A program made the translations under genes and the position numbers. This document shows positions 21,905 to 32,455 of a DNA stretch of 64,000 bases, piece after piece. The notes under the pieces were generated by a model, which was not told where the DNA came from, ran no database searches, and saw only the letters and a list, made by a program, of their open reading frames with translations. The stretch's first letter is position 1, and each line of letters starts with the position of its first letter. Origin of the DNA: Siphonodentalium dalli (Eukaryota; Mollusca; Scaphopoda; Gadilida; Siphonodentaliidae); NCBI GenBank assembly GCA_032622095.1, contig CP136066.1:226740961-226804960 (forward strand), read 5' to 3'.

Positions 21905-22555
21905 ATCATTGAAGGGCTAACTTAAATGGAAAGTTAGTGACAAACACAGTTTTAATATATATCCATACAATCAACATCTGCTTCAGTAGACATAACTGAA
22001 CAGTCAGACCAGGGAGTTGGTTAGAGGTATCCCTGTTGGAGAGGGGGGTATGTACATCTTGAAATTTCCAACTACACTCCACCCTTTGAACCAAACCAAA
22101 CCAATCAATTTGCACCCCATCACCCCCTCCCCCTCGGGTTAGGACTTTATTTCCAACCTGACACCTGCCTGAGGCCAAAAAAAAAAACCTCTTTGTTTCC
22201 GATACCCTGCCTGGCTGGCATTTTCTTGCCTGCCTCATTTTTTTTAAGATTGGGAAATTTCCAACCGATGCCCATTTCAGACTAAATATTGACTAAAAAA
22301 AATTAAAACTAAAAAAAATAAGCTACTGTTTAGTGTTGGTCAATAAACTACAAATTTCCAACTAATTACTGGTTGGACTTTCAAGCAATGGGAACAATTT
22401 CAGCCTATCTGTGGTGTAAAATTTCCAACTAATGTTGAGCCAGGCATGAAATTTTCATGAAACTCTTGAACTCTTTGACCAATATTATAAGGGTGAGGCA
22501 CCCCTTCCCCACCTTATCACGTGTTTACTGAATCAGACATTTGGCTAAGCCTTGA
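21905..22555. other. No gene recognised
   Basis: AT-rich sequence with A-runs and repeated AAATTTCCAAC motifs. A 110-codon minus-strand open frame (21906-22238) has no recognisable features. Confidence 0.5.
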
Positions 22556-22750
22556 AATAGTGTGTCTGTCATTTGCAGAATGAGGTCCCCAGAGGGTGAA
22601 TTTAGTGATGCTATCCCGCATAGCATCACCAAATTCACCCTCTGGGGTCCTCATTCTGCTTACACCTCATGCGGGGTAGCATCACTAAGTTCCCCCTTTG
22701 GGGAACTCATTCTGCAAATGACAGACACACTATTTCAAGGCTTGCATTTG
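22546..22750. mobile_element. GTGTGTCTGTC-family foldback, compact
   Basis: AAGCCTTGAAATAGTGTGTC at the left is mirrored exactly at the right, ending in TATTTCAAGGCTT. Two shortened hairpins are nearly adjacent. It lies about 240 bp left of the TTAA transposon. Confidence 0.78.
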
Positions 22751-22985
22751 GCAATCGGTTCAGGGAAGCTTTGTCCTTATCGGCTCACCACTACAAATGA
22801 TCACAATCAATGATGAATGTGTTTTCATCAAGAACTAATTTCTCTTGTACCACTGTATATGTAAGTGTACACCTAACATTCATATATAGATTCTAATATC
22901 CGAGTATATGGTCTAATATGTGAGTTATATTAACAACAAGAAAAAAGTTAAATTCTGAAGAAAAAATCCTTTCCCCCGACATTAA

Positions 22986-23015
22986 GGCCTATGGGAAGCA
23001 GTGAAAATAGGTGAC
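22986..23015. repeat. Left terminal inverted repeat of the TTAA transposon
   Basis: This 30-bp repeat starts GGCCTATGGGAAGCAGTGAA and is an exact inverse of 30512-30541. TTAA precedes it at 22982-22985. Confidence 0.97.
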
Positions 23016-24662
23016 TAAAACAAATATAAGGACCCTGACTTGAGTTCATTGACAAGCAGGACAGGGCTAACATTTGCATCAGCAGTTTGAAGAGTCATTA
23101 TAATGCTATTGTCTGGTTGGAAAAAAATATGTCTCATGCAAAATGTGACTTTTGTGAATATTATTTTCCAAAGCAAACTAAATACTCTCACTGACATTTT
23201 TGACAAACTAAAAAGATGGCAATATCACAATTGAAACATGTCATAAGACAAGCGCCAATTGGTTTGGTCAAGCTTGTGATAGATGGTGAAGAAATATTGA
23301 GTTGTGGCAACGGCCCAATGGAGGAAAATGCAAGAAAATGGCCGCTCGCAAGCCGATGACTCGAAATCTAGGTGACAAATATTTGTCTATCACATATTAC
23401 TGAACGATCAAGACCGCGATCTGCTGATCCTGGGCATAAATACAATCCAGCATGAACGGTGCAAACTTACAGATCAGTATAAAAGCATCTGTGATGAAAT
23501 AAAGCTGTTTTCAGCGTCAATAAATATTTTACAACTTTCGGTTTGTTTTGATTTCGAAGAGGGTGCGTAGGGATACGAAAATTAGCGATAACGTTTGGTA
23601 CAAAAAACACACAATCGCGCCATTAAAAATTCCCAGACTATCAAATTGTTATAAACTATCGAGTAACGAACTTTCTTCCAAATAGAAGACGTAAATAAAC
23701 ATTGTGATTTCATTAAAAAAATTGGGAATTTTTCGACCGAAGATTCGCATAAATATTTCGACCAATCAAAATGACTTCCGGTGTGGCTGATAGAATGATA
23801 GAAAAATCGTAAACTTTCAGAGTTTACGCGTTTAAAAAACTAATTCACCCGCGATCAAGCATAATATGTCTTCCTAAATATGGACTATTGACGTATATGT
23901 CACCATACATAGTTTGATTCTCTGATCAGGGTGACGATCGTTTGACAGATCGATTTCATTTTCCAATTTGATCGAGTATTTACGATAGCCCACATATTTG
24001 GGGTCAGGTTTATATCCCCATGGACCGAAAAGGTAAACAATTGCTTGAAAAGCATAATTTGATAATATGTAAGTGCGATCTGTACTATAATCACATGCAT
24101 ATAGTAGCTACACTAATAGTATTTTGAGTGTACTCTACTATTGCCTTGTAAACTGATGATTTCGGGTGGCAATTCGAAAAAAAACATGAAAAACAACACA
24201 TGTGTCATGATGTGAGGCCACAATCTATGGAAAGACAAATTGAACTGTGTTTGCAAATGCAGAGTTAAGCACATGTTCAACCACCTATTTGCTTCCCATA
24301 AAAATACTTGCTTTTAACGTCCAAATCTTATAAATTTTTTATTTCACTTTCCAAACGATGCATTTTTAATAATTAGCATGCATATACATGTGTAGGATAC
24401 TAAAATAAAATGTTTTTAATTGTTGTTATGAACATGATCATAGGGCAACCAATCAGACTCCAAGGAAGGTGACAGGTTGGTTTGAAAGTGTGTTTACAGT
24501 TTGTCAGTACAGTTCTGTGTGAAGTGGACAAGTTGAAAAATATTTCAGTGGTTTCAAATAATTTGAAAAAAATCGTCATTTGTCACAATATTGTGGCACA
24601 TTTTTGTGTATAATTCATCCTTCTGTTGTGCTATTACATTATTATATTTTGTTCATGTTTAA
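23016..24662. other. Transposon 5' non-coding region
   Basis: There is no credible open frame between the left terminal repeat and the SGNH-like ORF. It contains a TATAAAAG motif near 23480, an AATAAA-rich segment at about 23500-23530, and AT-rich sequence. Promoters are expected here but cannot be placed with confidence. Confidence 0.5.
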
Positions 24663-25379
24663 ATGGCTGGAAGAAAGTTGAGAAAATCTTGTAATAAGTT
24701 ATCTGAGGAAGCTGTGAATTTTAGTATTGGAAATAACTGCCGAGTTTTCCTAGTTTCTGACAGCAAAGGACGATATCTTCAGCAGGAAGTTCTTGACAGT
24801 GATAATATTAATGTTCAATTTATATATAAGAGTGGAGCCAAGTTTCAAAATAGTTATAAGGGTTTGAAATCAAAAATTTTGACTGCAATTGCAACTTGTA
24901 GGCCTACCTGTGTTCCAATTGTTGTTATCTGGTTAGGAACTTGTGATTTGTCAAACTTTCAAAATGGTTATATCACGTTGCCACAAGACAGTGCAGTCAA
25001 TTGTGAAAAATCAATTATTGAACAGCTGAAATTCAAAGAAGCTATTGTTGCTGCAAAACCTCATGCACAAGTTGTTTTTTTAGAATGTCCAAAAGTGTCA
25101 GCTGATTGTTGGAATAATTCCAGGACATATCCTCTGACAACCAGCATTGATTCTAATATAAATGTGATTGTTGACACCTTGAATAGTGATATCCATACTA
25201 TGAACATCTTGCCGACTCCAAAATTGAATAATGATCTCGTATATACATCCATTGTCCAAGGCCAGCGTGCAACACAAATTGATTTAACTTTATTACCGGA
25301 TGGAGTGCACCCTAGCAAAGATCTTTCAAGAGTATGGCTTCTTAGACTGTATAAACTAGTACACAGACTTGCAAATTAA
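24663..25379 (+). CDS. Transposon ORF1: SGNH-hydrolase-like protein
   Basis: This 238-residue protein has the block order of SGNH/GDSL hydrolases. Block I is VFLVSDSKGRYL (nucleophile serine near residue 34). A glycine follows in KSGAKF. The block III position reads IWLGTCDLSN near residue 97, and block V is LPDGVHPS near residue 218 with the Asp and His of the usual D-x-x-H. Block III usually carries GxND; here the Asn is replaced by Cys, so classical esterase activity is uncertain. There is no signal peptide or membrane segment. It precedes the transposase on the same strand by about 170 bp. SGNH domains are known in CR1/L2-type retrotransposons; a role in this element is not known to me. 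Confidence 0.8.
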   Translation: MAGRKLRKSCNKLSEEAVNFSIGNNCRVFLVSDSKGRYLQQEVLDSDNINVQFIYKSGAKFQNSYKGLKSKILTAIATCRPTCVPIVVIWLGTCDLSNFQNGYITLPQDSAVNCEKSIIEQLKFKEAIVAAKPHAQVVFLECPKVSADCWNNSRTYPLTTSIDSNINVIVDTLNSDIHTMNILPTPKLNNDLVYTSIVQGQRATQIDLTLLPDGVHPSKDLSRVWLLRLYKLVHRLAN

Positions 25380-25422
25380 ATACTCAAGACATCAGGTTTA
25401 AGGGATTGCTCTGTCGCCTGAT

Positions 25423-25545
25423 GTGAGTATTTATGCTTTTCTGTCATTAAACTATATTTATGCATTAATTAAATCATAAAAATATTGTTGTATAATATTA
25501 TATGTACATGTAATTATTGTATCTTGATATACCTGGTACCTGTAG
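25423..25545 (+). other. Predicted intron just upstream of the transposase start
   Basis: A strong donor, CCTGATGTGAGTAT (GT at 25423), lies after the ORF1 stop. An acceptor, ACCTGTAG (AG at 25544-25545), ends two bases before the ATG at 25548. Splicing here would give a transcript whose next start codon is that ATG, supporting it over the upstream in-frame ATG at 25485. Confidence 0.5.
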
Positions 25546-25547
25546 TC

Positions 25548-28526
25548 ATGGGTAGCAAACGTAAAATACAACGGGTGTTCAATAAGCATTCACTGAAAAG
25601 ATTACGAAAAACAAATCCAATGCTTGGCATTGGAAACACGGATAGTATCTCTCTTGAACATTTAGATGTATCCACTTCTCCACATGTTTCTGATTTCTCC
25701 GAGACTCAAGTCACAAATGTTCCCTTTGACCCATGTAGAGAGTTTGAGATACTGCAATCTGAGCCCTCGTCAGATCAGTCGATCACCATTACAATAAAAC
25801 AAAAACCCGATGTAATGCCACCCACAGGATACAGGTGCATAGATTTAAATAGGCTATCTGATCACATTAACATCCTATCACAACACCACATGGAGTGCTC
25901 CAAAGAATCAAACATTTATTCTGATGGCCCTCCTTTTACATTGACTGATGAGGTTCAAAGACATGGGCTAGCAAGTGTGCTTCAGTACAAATGTACCAGT
26001 TGCGGTGAAAGATTTTTATTTCGAACATCAAGCAAAGTAGAGGTTGATGGTGCACAGAAGAAGAAGAAGATACATGACATTAATTTGAGAAGTGTATGGG
26101 GCAACATGGCTACTGGTGGTGGTGCAATGGAGCAGAATGAGCGCTTTGGTGTTTTGGACATGCCTGGACTGTCGCAAAATACATTTTCCAAGATAGAGAC
26201 CATTATTTCTACCAAATGGCATGAAATTCTTCACGAAGATATGTTGCAGAATGGTATTGAGGAAAGACATCTGGCCAAGGAGCGTGGACATATTGAAGAT
26301 GGTGTGCCATACATAACTGTAATTTGTGATGGTGGTTGGTCAAAAAGATCCCACAAGCATTCATATAATGCTCCTGGAGGTGTTGCCATCATTGTTGGAG
26401 CGGCTACTAAAAAACTGCTCTATGTGGGTGTCAGGAACAAGAATTGCTCTATATGTGCAAAAGCCAAAAAAAAAGGCCTACAACCACCAGAACACATTTG
26501 TTATCGCAATTGGTCGAAATCGAGTCAGGCTATGGAAAGTGATATCATTGTTGAAGGATTCAAGGCTGCGGAGCAAATGCATGGAGTCAGATTTAAGTAT
26601 CTTGTCGGTGATGGAGATAGCAGCACGTTTGCACGCATCAAAGAAGAGGTCCCTGTGTGGGGTTCAAAAGTACAGAAACTTGAGTGTGCAAATCATTGCT
26701 GTAAATGTTTGCGAGGTAAATTGGAAAATTTAGTCACCGACAACCCTTCATACAAGGGTCAAAATAATCTGACAAAGTTAATGCGAATGAAAATGGTGGC
26801 AAGTGTCAGAAACACCATTAAAAAATGGTCTGAGCAATATCATGTCTCATCAGAATCTGACAAACAGTCAAATATCAAAGGCCTTGGGAAAGACATCCGC
26901 AATGTTGCTAAACATGTTTTTGGAGACCATACCCACTGTTCATCTTTCTGTTTCAAAAAATCTCAGAAAACAATACATGTATCTGCATCTGTCAATGTAC
27001 CACTTTCTAATGACCCTGTAGCAACAACTTCCTCTGATATACCCTCCTTGTCTCACACACATGACTCCCAACTTTCTACTGATATTTCTGAACAAACTCA
27101 TCAAGTCTCAGCCTCATCCACAACTATTGTTGATTCACCTGATGATGATATGTGTCAGCAAATTGATGATGTTGTTAATTTCTGGAAAGATCTGGATGTT
27201 AATGTTGACAAGATGGAAGATGATGAAGGTGATGGATATGCTGCCCTACAAAATAAAGATCTCATGAACGACCTGCAGAAAATTCTTGACACAATGGCCC
27301 AGAAATCTACTGCTCTGATTGCGAACAGCACTACAAACCTTGCAGAAAATTGGATGTTCATCCGAACACGTTTTGATGGTGGTAAAATCTTTAACCGTAC
27401 AAATCGCGGTTCTTGGCATGCCAGGTGTTATGGAGCAGGTCTGCGACGAAATCTTGGACCATTGTGGGCGTCATTAACTTGGGAAAAGAGTTTTGGAACT
27501 GATGCAGGACAAAACTTTCATTTATTATACAAACAGAGAGAGAAACATCTAGAAACAAGCCTCAGAAATCAGAATAAACCCGAAGCAAAAGAATGGAGAA
27601 GAAAAAGAAAAATTGCGGCAGCTAAAGATGCAAATGCAAAACAGGCAAGACTGGAATATGGACCAGAGGCACTGGAAGTCTCAGATGACATTAGCCAAGA
27701 TAACCTAACCAGCAAATGCGAAGATTTCTTGAAGAACCATATCGATATCACACCGGAATCTATTGAGGCTATTGAAAAATCTACAAAAGAACAATCTGCT
27801 TCTGGGTTGTGGGCAGAGGAAAGACGCATCAGAGTGACATCATCAAACTTTGGTGAGATATCAAAACGAAAACCCACACTAAAAATAGACCTCTTCGTTA
27901 AGCGACTTCTTTACTCCACATTTCATGGGAATCGCATTACTCGGAAAGGGCTACGGCTAGAAAAATCAGCAGTTAAAGAATACATTGCCAAGTGTCGATT
28001 GATTGATGATCAATGTAAGGTTGAGTCCATGGGGTTATGTGTTTGCCCTGAATTTCCATTCTTAGCAGCAAGTACTGATGGTTTGGTAATAAGTCAATCG
28101 AGAGGTCAAGGTCTGTTGGAAATTAAGCATGTGTTGATGACAAAGCAACATAGTTTTCAAGAGGCATGCTCGTCAGTTCAAAATTTTCCTTTAGAGTTGA
28201 TCAATGGTGAATTCAGGTTAAAACGAACACATAACTTTTATTATCAAATCCAAGGCCAAATGAATGTTTTCAATCTTCCCTGGCTTGATTTCCTTGTAAG
28301 GCGTACTGATCCGTATGAGTTGCATATAGAGCACATACAGAAGGATGAATTGTTTTGGCTCAATCAAATGGTTCCGAAACTTTCATCATTTTACCATAAA
28401 ATAATCCTTCCGGAACTAGCATCTCCAAGATATGGTCAATCTCCTGGAATTCGGGAGCCTGGTGTCTGGGTAATATATATATCTATATATAATCAAAGTG
28501 TTTGGCTGTGTGTATGTTTTTTGTGA
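25548..28526 (+). CDS. Transposon ORF2: DDE transposase with YqaJ-like nuclease domain
   Basis: The open frame runs to 28526, but the product probably splices out at 28461 into exons 28570-28649 and 28757-29170, giving about 1135 residues. Numbered from M at 25548: a cysteine pair (CTSCGERF); then a transposase core with D261 (VICDGGW), D355/D357 (LVGDGDSST) and candidate E600 (NLAENW). Cys/His residues (CSICAKAK, CANHCCKC) fall within the core. An acidic, low-complexity linker precedes E600. The C-terminal part has YqaJ-type PD-(D/E)XK motifs: E805 (LRLEKSAVKEY), D844 (ASTDGLV), E858-x-K860 (LLEIKHV) and YYQIQGQMN. The core matches what databases call a Mutator-like transposase domain, from memory. 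It should cut at TTAA with the terminal repeats; the nuclease's role is unknown. Confidence 0.85.
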   Translation: MGSKRKIQRVFNKHSLKRLRKTNPMLGIGNTDSISLEHLDVSTSPHVSDFSETQVTNVPFDPCREFEILQSEPSSDQSITITIKQKPDVMPPTGYRCIDLNRLSDHINILSQHHMECSKESNIYSDGPPFTLTDEVQRHGLASVLQYKCTSCGERFLFRTSSKVEVDGAQKKKKIHDINLRSVWGNMATGGGAMEQNERFGVLDMPGLSQNTFSKIETIISTKWHEILHEDMLQNGIEERHLAKERGHIEDGVPYITVICDGGWSKRSHKHSYNAPGGVAIIVGAATKKLLYVGVRNKNCSICAKAKKKGLQPPEHICYRNWSKSSQAMESDIIVEGFKAAEQMHGVRFKYLVGDGDSSTFARIKEEVPVWGSKVQKLECANHCCKCLRGKLENLVTDNPSYKGQNNLTKLMRMKMVASVRNTIKKWSEQYHVSSESDKQSNIKGLGKDIRNVAKHVFGDHTHCSSFCFKKSQKTIHVSASVNVPLSNDPVATTSSDIPSLSHTHDSQLSTDISEQTHQVSASSTTIVDSPDDDMCQQIDDVVNFWKDLDVNVDKMEDDEGDGYAALQNKDLMNDLQKILDTMAQKSTALIANSTTNLAENWMFIRTRFDGGKIFNRTNRGSWHARCYGAGLRRNLGPLWASLTWEKSFGTDAGQNFHLLYKQREKHLETSLRNQNKPEAKEWRRKRKIAAAKDANAKQARLEYGPEALEVSDDISQDNLTSKCEDFLKNHIDITPESIEAIEKSTKEQSASGLWAEERRIRVTSSNFGEISKRKPTLKIDLFVKRLLYSTFHGNRITRKGLRLEKSAVKEYIAKCRLIDDQCKVESMGLCVCPEFPFLAASTDGLVISQSRGQGLLEIKHVLMTKQHSFQEACSSVQNFPLELINGEFRLKRTHNFYYQIQGQMNVFNLPWLDFLVRRTDPYELHIEHIQKDELFWLNQMVPKLSSFYHKIILPELASPRYGQSPGIREPGVWVIYISIYNQSVWLCVCFL

Positions 28527-28569
28527 CTTTATTGGCATGTTTGTAATATCACACCCATCTGTTCAATAG

Positions 28570-28649
28570 AGCCCAAATTTGGAACACCTCCCGTGGCATA
28601 CCTTCAAACACATCTTGCAAAATGGCATAAACAATTTAAGAGCTATCGG
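28570..28649 (+). CDS. Predicted transposase exon 2
   Basis: Acceptor TTCAATAG precedes the exon. The reading frame EPKFGTPPVAYLQTHLAKWH is open through KQFKSYR to the donor CGG|GTATCT. Joining requires a phase-1 donor at 28462 (CCTG|GTGTCT), a weak site. The nearby GTAATA donor at 28470 is in phase 0 and would skip directly to exon 3. The amino-acid character favours inclusion. Confidence 0.55.
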
Positions 28650-28756
28650 GTATCTGTTAAATTACCATTTTAAAGCATTCCAGCTTGCCTGGACATGTAC
28701 ATGTATCTTTATATCATCTGAAACAAGCGGTATAAATTTAACTTCATTTATTTCAG

Positions 28757-29170
28757 TTTGAGGAGCACAAGACAACAAAATCTGTTTCACAAAAAACAAG
28801 AAAGAAAATCACAGCCAGCAATGTGAGTTCGCCATTATCCACAACAGCTTCATCTTCAGTGCAGCCAACAATTATTCCTACATCTAATCTCACCGCCCAA
28901 GCTACAACATCAACAGTACCATCAGTCATCACTTCTTCAGGCCGTCAACGAATACAGCGATTTCTCAATAGACAGATATCACATGAGTGGGTGGATGATT
29001 CTGGATCGTCAAAGTGGTATACTGGTAGAGTGACTTCCCTGGTTGACGGTACTGATGGGCGAGCTGGTGCGATATACACCGTTCATTATGATAATGAAGA
29101 CACTACCTATGAAGTAGACCACCTTGTTGATGATTACACATCTGGCTCTGTTCGTTTTACTGATATATAA
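28757..29170 (+). CDS. Predicted transposase exon 3: Tudor-like C-terminal domain
   Basis: Acceptor TTATTTCAG is followed in phase 0 by FEEHKTTKSVSQKTRKK and a Ser/Thr-rich linker. Then comes a compact domain with HEWVDDSGSSKWYTGRV, IYTVHYDNEDTTYEVDHL and a stop at 29168-29170. The pattern W..G.V...Y.V.YD.ED..YE resembles a Tudor/chromo-barrel type fold. The frame is open back to the acceptor, so it is unlikely to be a separate gene starting within it. A role in chromatin-targeted insertion is only a possibility. Confidence 0.65.
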   Translation, partial: FEEHKTTKSVSQKTRKKITASNVSSPLSTTASSSVQPTIIPTSNLTAQATTSTVPSVITSSGRQRIQRFLNRQISHEWVDDSGSSKWYTGRVTSLVDGTDGRAGAIYTVHYDNEDTTYEVDHLVDDYTSGSVRFTDI

Positions 29171-30511
29171 AGGTAAGATAAGATGCATTCAAATGAACAT
29201 GAACAGTCTATCTATTATTGCAACAATTGATCTTGTATACTAGCATGCTACGGTATAATAGAAACTTTGATAGTCAGTTAGTAACTAATTCAACATGTCT
29301 TGTTTCCAATATCTGTACGATACATGTATTTGTCCATGTCGTTCAGTTAATGACCCCTTGAAATTAAGAAAATATCCCATGTCCCATAGATTCCACATGT
29401 TGCCACATCATGCCATTGCCAAGTTTTGATGATTGATTTTATTTAATGTTCAATATCACTATTTACATCAAAAGCATATCTCTTTAATATTTGTAATAAT
29501 ATAAACACACCTGTTAACTACAGTACTGCAATAATGTAAGATATATTTTAGTTGTATCCTGATCTAAAAATGTACACATTTTCAATCAATTGAGCAAACA
29601 TTAGAAATAGATCATAGGTATGTTTCGACATCCCATTTTATTTCACAACCTGATCAAGTACTGTTAGATCCATTTGTTTTCTTTCAGATGTGGTAGAGTA
29701 TTTCATGCTGCTAATAGATATTACCTGTATTTTTACCCGATGCATCCACAGTTTGCTGATTTATCATCCTTTACATATATATATTACCTTGACTGATTTT
29801 GCTGACCGATAGTTACTTGAGCCTTCGGAGCCAAGTGTGGTGAGTATACAGGTTCTCATATCTTTGCTTTATGTTCTTACCTTTTCAATTGTTCTGCTAA
29901 CTTGTAATGTTGTTTCACTTCTAGTACTATATTTTTGCCAAACAAATTTGTGTCTGACATCAATGGTGTTGCCCCTTGACACCTGTTATTAATTCATTTA
30001 ATGCTGTGGGCCTTTTCAAGGCCCTTTTACGATCAATTATGCTGTCTTACACATATTCAGTTGAGCACATGTAAGACTGTATTGAATTTCAATTGTTATT
30101 TGTGAAGTTGTACTTCCCGAACTTATGAACATTTTGTCTTCCATACATTTCACTGCCAATGTAGTTCCAGTCAGCAGATAGTTAGTCAATCAAAACAAAT
30201 GTTTGAAGCCAATTTGCAACATTTTCTTATTATTTATCATGCAATACACCAAGTGCTTGTCCTGCTTTGAATAATGGAGTTTATGACCATGGTGTTTATT
30301 TTCAGTTTTGATGTTCCATTTCCTGTTACCTGAACATAGGAATTGTGTTGTCTTTCTACAGATTTTGGAGGAACAAACTACATGTAACAGACTTTTGTGG
30401 TAAGTTTGATGCTGTTTCATTGTCAATGACTCCTGTAGAAATAACAGGAACCTAAACTTGTTGAATTTTGCCACAATATTGCATGTATTGCCACTTGGTG
30501 TCAATTTTCTT
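29171..30511. other. Transposon 3' non-coding region
   Basis: AT-rich sequence after the stop codon with a small palindrome GGGCCTTTTCAAGGCCC near 30009. The 108-codon minus-strand frame at 30190-30516 runs into the terminal repeat and shows no recognisable motif. Confidence 0.5.
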
Positions 30512-30541
30512 GTCACCTATTTTCACTGCTTCCCATAGGCC
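30512..30541. repeat. Right terminal inverted repeat of the TTAA transposon
   Basis: Exact inverse of 22986-23015, followed by TTAA at 30542-30545. Confidence 0.97.
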
Positions 30542-30545
30542 TTAA

Positions 30546-31811
30546 GCAGAAATCCGTTTATTTTTGTCACTATGAGAATAACTTGATACGATAAACCAAA
30601 ATAAATTTGTCGGGTGATAATGACCAATGTTAACGTATAAAGTAACGCGACTGTACTGTCGCACAATTATCAGGTGGAAAGCCCTAAAAGTATAATATGG
30701 ACAGATGGATGTTGACACACGAATTTCAAGAAACTTAAAAGCATTTGGTCGTGTGTTTAAGGTGGCGATACACGGTTGGCTAAGCATGGAGTACTTACTT
30801 AATGCACGTCCGTCCTGGGAGAATAATTATTGGATAAATCCTGAGTTAAAAAAATTTGGCGAGGCGAAAAAATTGAAATGGCTTCCAACATATGCGTGTT
30901 GAAATTTGGTGTAGTAATCTTGTACTGTGCATTTGTTTGAAAGGGTTCGAAGGGATGAGAAATTTGTTATTCGTGATGATATTGACTATAGCTATATAAT
31001 TGAGTTAATTACTTTGATTAAATTGAAGGTAATTGTTGATTAGCAGTGGAACTATTTTGTTTTGAGGCGGTGATTAGAGTTGTGGGATTTGTGGGCGTGA
31101 CTAAAGGTCGATAGCCTCTGAGAGTTCATTTCATACAACGATTACTTTGTACACTTAAAGACCGATTTCGGGGGTGAAAAATTCGATTTCCATCAAGTCG
31201 TGTATGCTCTGATCGATGGAATAATCGTTTAAATGCCAAACGACCTAGAAACGCTTATTTGGAAACACCTGTCAGACGTCAATCAACCGAGATGATGGCC
31301 AAAATGGTGCATGCAGTTAAAAAAATAAATTTAATGTATATTATATAGTTTATTTAATTCAGGCTCAAATGGCCCATATGATAGAAATATCAATTATATG
31401 TAATACAGAATGTCTTTCCAATGTTTGAAAAGATAAGATTCATAAAATAAATCGGAATTGCATGAACAAGTTTACTGTCAGATTCAGTCCTCTCAGACCA
31501 TACACACTCTTTCTTATCAACATAGGAACAGAGCTCACAACAGTCCTGGCGTACATCCCACTTGCGCTACATCTCCATTCATATGACATAAACTTCCTAT
31601 AGGCATTGTTATAACATACAATTATGGGTGAAATTTCCCCACAAAGTAGCCCTACAGCTGCAAAGTACAACAATATAATGATGAAATATACGATGAAAAA
31701 GATGGCGTTTTACATGAAATGAGCACTTGTAACAAAATTCATGAGGATATTGGAACGGGAACAAATTGATCTATATTGCCTCATAATATCATCATCATCA
31801 AACGAACGCGA
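30546..31811. other. Intergenic, no gene recognised
   Basis: No array, hairpin or exon with matched splice sites is visible. Open frames at 30705-30902 and 31440-31673 are short and lack motifs. Confidence 0.5.
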
Positions 31812-32074
31812 GTTGATTGATTGATTTTATTTGGCACAGAGTACCAGGGATAACACAAAAAAGTCTAGCACGCGCCGTTAGGGAGAGTCGTTTCTTGAAG
31901 TATCCATCCAGGCACACTATCTGACTCAGACAGGCACACTCAGCCAGTTTTGCGATTTTGTTCGATCCACCGGGATTCGAACTGACGGCGCGCACCTGGT
32001 CGTTCGTAGAGCAATTGTCAGTCACTGGTGCAGAAGGGTTATTTCACTTTACCGATTGCGCTAACGGAGCTCTC
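31812..32074 (-). mobile_element. tRNA-related SINE-like element
   Basis: On the minus strand a box A-like TAGCGCAATCGGT (32051-32063) is followed by a box B-like GTTCGAATCCC (31972-31982). The element ends in an AAATAAAATCAATCAATCAA tail (about 31812-31835). The A-B spacing is longer than in a plain tRNA. No clear target duplication was found. Confidence 0.5.
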
Positions 32075-32455
32075 TATAATGATGTTGACGGCTAAATATG
32101 GGGAATTTACTTGTACATGTGTCAGTAATTATTAAATTGAGTACCGGTATATTACTGACCCCCCCCCCCCCCCCGCATTAATAGTTACTTGTTATGTAAA
32201 TTGTTTATCCTCATGCAACGTCACGTCAAATGCGTTGCATGTATACCTTGGTTAATAAACTGCTTTACTCGTATTTAAATGAGGGGAAAATAGTTGGACT
32301 CTCAAGTTTATATAAACTACAGTCCATAGGTTCGAACGGAAGCAATTGATTTTTAAATTGATTTCAGTTTTGTCATCATTCTGCTTTTCTAATAAATTGG
32401 TTATTGTAAACGTCATCCAATTTAGAAAATTATAAGTGGGTTACAAGTTGCACTT

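Larger units (their letters stand above)
22986..30541 (+). mobile_element. Autonomous TTAA DNA transposon, Kolobok-like, apparently complete
   Basis: Perfect 30-bp terminal inverted repeats lie at 22986-23015 and 30512-30541, starting GGCCTATGGGAAGCAGTGAA. Both are flanked by TTAA (22982-22985 and 30542-30545), giving 7556 bp in all. The element encodes an SGNH-like protein (24663-25379) and a DDE transposase with a YqaJ-like nuclease domain (from 25548), both on the plus strand. TTAA duplications are known for Kolobok and piggyBac; the encoded protein does not look like piggyBac. Perfect ends and long open frames suggest recent activity. The family assignment is inference. Confidence 0.9.

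Noticed and set aside
22986-30541. Assignment of the TTAA transposon to piggyBac
   Set aside because: The target site fits, but the transposase has a different core layout (CDGGW, VGDGDSS, LAENW) and a YqaJ-like C-terminus.
22986-30541. The idea that this transposon mobilises the CCCTTTACCC or AGGTACTCAACCCG MITEs
   Set aside because: They share only the TTAA target. The terminal sequences do not match GGCCTATGGG, so another autonomous partner is more likely.
31440-31673. 77-codon minus-strand frame next to the SINE-like element
   Set aside because: It has no recognisable motif, no splice signals and no conservation evidence in the window.
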